This document shows, one piece after another, positions 61,583 to 64,000 of a stretch of DNA of 64,000 nucleotides (positions within the stretch are counted from its first letter, which is position 1; every line of letters begins with the position of its first letter). Both the position numbers and the translations under genes were made by a program. The notes beneath the pieces are model-generated. The model saw only the letters and a program-made list of their open reading frames with translations. It was not told the origin of the DNA and did no database searches. Source of the stretch: JASLQO01 sp002327525 (GTDB taxonomy: Bacteria > Pseudomonadota > Gammaproteobacteria > Pseudomonadales > Azotimanducaceae); contig JASLQO010000009.1 of NCBI GenBank assembly GCA_030744435.1, positions 186,001-250,000 of the forward strand, in the 5' to 3' direction.

Positions 61583-62595
61583 GCGCCGCTCCCGTAGTAC
61601 AACTCCTCCGCCGGTTCCCCTGCGTCTGTATGCTGCAGCCAGCAGCGCGAATAGTGTTGCTCGTTGATGTGGAATGGATCGGGATTGCGAGACTCACAGA
61701 CGCGCATAGCCCACGGGCAACGGGCGCAATAGCCGCAACCTCGTGGGGGATGGAAAAGATCTGGCGGGCTGCCGTCGATGGGCGTGAGGCGATGCTGGGC
61801 GTCGGGATCGTTGGTGGGCATGGCCGCTCTGAGCCCCAGTGTATAGGGATGGGAGGAGCGGTAGAACACGTCGTCGACGGCACCCTTCTCGATGATCTGT
61901 CCCGCATACATCACGGTGACCTGATCGGCCATGCGAGCCACAACGCCGAGATCGTGAGTTATCAGAATGATGGCCATGCCGGTTTCCCGCTGCAGGTCAT
62001 TCATCAGATCGAGAATCTGTGCCTGAATGGTCACATCCAATGCCGTCGTCGGTTCGTCGGCGATCAGAATTGCGGGTTCGCAAGCAATTGCCATGGCAAT
62101 CATCGAGCGCTGCAGCATGCCACCGGAAAACTCGAACGGATATTGCTTCGCGCGCTTCGCCGCCTCGGGAATACGTGTCATCTCGAGTAGCTCCACCGCT
62201 CGTGCGAATGCCTGCTGCTTGCTGTGTCCGCGGTGAACTTCGAGCGTTTCGGCAATCTGATCGCCGATGGTCATTGTCGGGTTCAGCGAGGTCATTGGAT
62301 CCTGGAAAATCATCCCGATCTCGGCGCCGCGGATGTCCTCGCCGTCGATGGTTTTGCGGCCGAGAATGTCCTGACCACGCAGGCGTGCGCTACCGGAGGT
62401 TATGCGACCGGGCGGCATCGGAATGAGTCCCATGACGCTTTGCACGGTCACCGATTTGCCGCAGCCCGATTCGCCTACGATTCCTAGCGTTTTGCCGGAA
62501 TCCACGGAAAAGCTCACACCGCGCACCGCCTTGACGATACCCCCATAAGTATCGAACTCGACCGACAGATCGTCTACTTCCAGAAGGCGGCTCAC
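61579..62595 (-). CDS. Dipeptide/oligopeptide ABC transporter ATP-binding protein (OppD/DppD type)
   Basis: A 338-residue ATPase. Walker A GIVGESGCGKSV, Q-loop MIFQDPMTSLNPTM, signature FSGGMLQRSMIAMAI, Walker B ILIADEPTTALDVT, H-loop ILITHDLGVV. The C-terminal oligo_HPY region carries the cysteine cluster CGYCARCPWAMRVC. The start overlaps the permease stop (62592-62595), giving a tightly coupled operon. Confidence 0.93.
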   Translation of the reverse strand: MSRLLEVDDLSVEFDTYGGIVKAVRGVSFSVDSGKTLGIVGESGCGKSVTVQSVMGLIPMPPGRITSGSARLRGQDILGRKTIDGEDIRGAEIGMIFQDPMTSLNPTMTIGDQIAETLEVHRGHSKQQAFARAVELLEMTRIPEAAKRAKQYPFEFSGGMLQRSMIAMAIACEPAILIADEPTTALDVTIQAQILDLMNDLQRETGMAIILITHDLGVVARMADQVTVMYAGQIIEKGAVDDVFYRSSHPYTLGLRAAMPTNDPDAQHRLTPIDGSPPDLFHPPRGCGYCARCPWAMRVCESRNPDPFHINEQHYSRCWLQHTDAGEPAEELYYGSGA

Positions 62596-63965
62596 TCGCG
62601 GCTCCTCATCCGCGCATCGAGTGCGTCTCGGAGCCCGTCACCGAGTAAGTTGAAGGCGAGCACCGTGATGCTGATGAAAAGTGCGGGAAACACCAGCTCA
62701 TGGGGGTAGGTGAGCATGGTCTTCAGCCCCTCGTTGCACATGCTGCCCCAGGACGGCGTGGGAGGGGCGACGCCCATACCAATGAACGACAGAAATGCCT
62801 CGGTGAAGATGGCGCTGGGTACGGCAAAGGTCAGCGTCACCAGTATCACACCCATGGTGTTAGGGATCATGTGACGTACCACCAAATACGTGGTTTTCGC
62901 TCCCAACAAACGGCAGGCGCTGATGTAGCCTTCCTCGCGGATCTGCAGAATCTGCCCCCGCACGAGGCGTGCCGTTGCAGGCCATGCCAGAATAACCAGG
63001 GCCAGCAGCATTGGCATGATGCCGCTCTCACCCGGGCCGATGCCGAACACGATCTTGAACAGAATCATGAACAGCAGAAACGGGAGTGCGACCACGAAGT
63101 CGGCAAAGCGCATCAGCCCCTGATCCGTTCGCCCGCCGATGAATCCCGCCGTTGCGCCGTAGACGACACCCAGCAATACGTACAGAAAGGGCGCGAAGAT
63201 ACCGATGAACAGCGACACCCCCGCTCCCGCCATGAGGCGTGCCAGCATGTCGCGGCCGAGGTAGTCGGTGCCGAATGGATGCAGTGCGAGCTTCACCTCG
63301 TCTCCGATCCGGATATCGTTGGTCGAGGCCACCAGACCCTTGGCGAGCGCTTCATAGACGGTGATGACGCGCGTTAGCTCAACCTCGAGAGTCTCGAACC
63401 GCTCACCGGGACCGCCGAATTCATCGAGCACCACGACGGCGTAGTGGTAGGTTCCGGGGCGCAGATCCAGACGATCTTCGAAATAGAGCCCGTCGCTGCC
63501 CGACACCTCGGCCAGTGGCAGACCGAAGGCGCGCTCCTCGCCCAACGGGAAGATGTTTCGGTAGACGCGGTAAGTGCCTGTGCTCGTCAGCGGGTCCCAC
63601 TGAATACGTACGGCCTGGGTCGTGGCGGGCTGCGCCAGGCGCAACCCCGTGCCGGTATCGATCAGGGTGGTACCGTCCCAGGGTACGAAGGGCTCCACCA
63701 CCGTCGCTTTGCGGTCCGTGCCCGGAGGTTGGCTGATCTGATCTACGTCCTGCGCGCCAGGATCGATGCGCCATACCCAGGGACCGGCAATAGTGAACAT
63801 CAGCAGGGCGATGATCAGGTACAACGAGTAAAGGGCGCGACGGTTGTCTTTCAACCGGATCCAGGCATCCTGCCAATAGGACAGGGAAGGCCGGGTGATG
63901 GCCTGAATGGCGGCGCTCTGTTCGATGCGCTCGAAATCGGTGGATGTGAGGCCGGCTTCCGCCAT
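62592..63965 (-). CDS. DppC/OppC-type permease with large periplasmic insertion
   Basis: A 457-residue permease, well above the usual 280-310. OppC_N with TM1 at about 44-64, then the BPD_transp_1 core from HPFGTDYLGRDMLARL (about 230-240) with EEGYISACRLLGAK and HMIPN (the EAA loop) and WGSMCNEGL. Between TM1 and the core, residues about 75-225 form an insertion. Its centre (VRIQWDPLTSTGTYRVYRN, LRPGTYHYAVVVLDEFG) reads like a fibronectin type III-like beta sandwich. This part would project into the periplasm. It works with the DppB partner whose end overlaps its start. Confidence 0.9.
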   Translation of the reverse strand: MAEAGLTSTDFERIEQSAAIQAITRPSLSYWQDAWIRLKDNRRALYSLYLIIALLMFTIAGPWVWRIDPGAQDVDQISQPPGTDRKATVVEPFVPWDGTTLIDTGTGLRLAQPATTQAVRIQWDPLTSTGTYRVYRNIFPLGEERAFGLPLAEVSGSDGLYFEDRLDLRPGTYHYAVVVLDEFGGPGERFETLEVELTRVITVYEALAKGLVASTNDIRIGDEVKLALHPFGTDYLGRDMLARLMAGAGVSLFIGIFAPFLYVLLGVVYGATAGFIGGRTDQGLMRFADFVVALPFLLFMILFKIVFGIGPGESGIMPMLLALVILAWPATARLVRGQILQIREEGYISACRLLGAKTTYLVVRHMIPNTMGVILVTLTFAVPSAIFTEAFLSFIGMGVAPPTPSWGSMCNEGLKTMLTYPHELVFPALFISITVLAFNLLGDGLRDALDARMRSRE

Positions 63966-64000
63966 TACTCCAGCCTCACTCTGGGGTCTACCAGTCCGTA
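63965..64000 (-). CDS. DppB/OppB-type permease, C-terminus only
   Basis: Eleven codons before the stop: YGLVDPRVRLE. The LDPR-x-R ending is typical of DppB-type permeases. Its TAA shares a base with the next ATG (TAATG). The rest lies beyond the window, as presumably does a substrate-binding protein. Confidence 0.75.
   Translation of the reverse strand, partial: YGLVDPRVRLE

Noticed and set aside
1..64000. CRISPR array or prophage
   Set aside because: No regularly spaced repeats, cas genes, integrases or phage structural genes were seen.

Overview
The window is a high-GC stretch of a free-living gammaproteobacterial chromosome. This rests on the housekeeping block at 41.4-52.3 kb (DUF1820, miaB, phoH, ybeY, corC, lnt, tesB, leuS, lptE, holA), whose order is that of Pseudomonas and relatives; on outer-membrane biology (LptE, Lnt, a TonB-dependent receptor); and on a CCA-encoding tRNA-Gly. 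I cannot assign a genus. Stop codons are standard: intact genes end in TAG, TGA and TAA.

Layout. 0-8 kb: a LytS-type histidine kinase with the start of its response regulator, a DUF2141 protein, a DsbA-fold isomerase, a CPA2 cation antiporter and an FMN glutamate-synthase-like protein. 8-25 kb: a MarR/nitroreductase divergent pair, a lipoprotein, a coxG-coxS-coxL-coxM cluster with the form II active-site signature, a secreted PI-PLC-like enzyme, a nucleoside hydrolase, an APH-like kinase, threonine dehydratase, an M20 peptidase, tRNA-Gly(CCC), an HxlR regulator with an MFS transporter, and a Deg protease. 24-33 kb: catabolic and redox genes (phytanoyl-CoA dioxygenase-like, epoxide-hydrolase-like, alcohol dehydrogenase, LLM oxidoreductase, 2-hydroxyacid dehydrogenase) and a YhhQ-type queuosine-precursor transporter. 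33-41 kb is scarred: a frameshifted PP2C phosphatase followed by a cut-off FHA-like start, a HAD gene with an internal deletion, and a leucine dehydrogenase remnant. These sit among intact genes for a bacterial cereblon-like CULT protein, a PTPS-like pterin enzyme, an SDR, Tag glycosylase, acyl-CoA dehydrogenase, a ferredoxin-reductase-type flavoprotein and an alpha-hydroxyacid oxidase. 41-52 kb is the housekeeping block. 52-60 kb: cobS/cobT-like genes, an ABM protein, a NUDIX hydrolase and a 1018-residue TonB-dependent receptor. 60-64 kb: a decayed RAYT transposase between inverted repeats, then a dipeptide/oligopeptide ABC transporter operon running off the right edge.

Most notable: (1) a four-gene minus-strand run, CULT (cereblon-like) - HAD (internally deleted) - PTPS-like - SDR. 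The CULT protein keeps the tri-tryptophan cage with the residue spacing of human cereblon, and the last three genes are translationally coupled by TTGA and ATGA overlaps. (2) One-base losses, at three or four sites, in short homopolymers of three genes (AsmA-like, PPOX, PP2C), which may be assembly errors or real decay. (3) A RAYT relic with 19-bp inverted repeats and a diverged copy of the same repeat 42 kb away. (4) A DppC-type permease with a large FN3-like insert. (5) A TonB receptor carrying a canonical EF-hand loop. (6) A leucyl-tRNA synthetase that looks unlike the usual gammaproteobacterial type although it sits in the usual locus.
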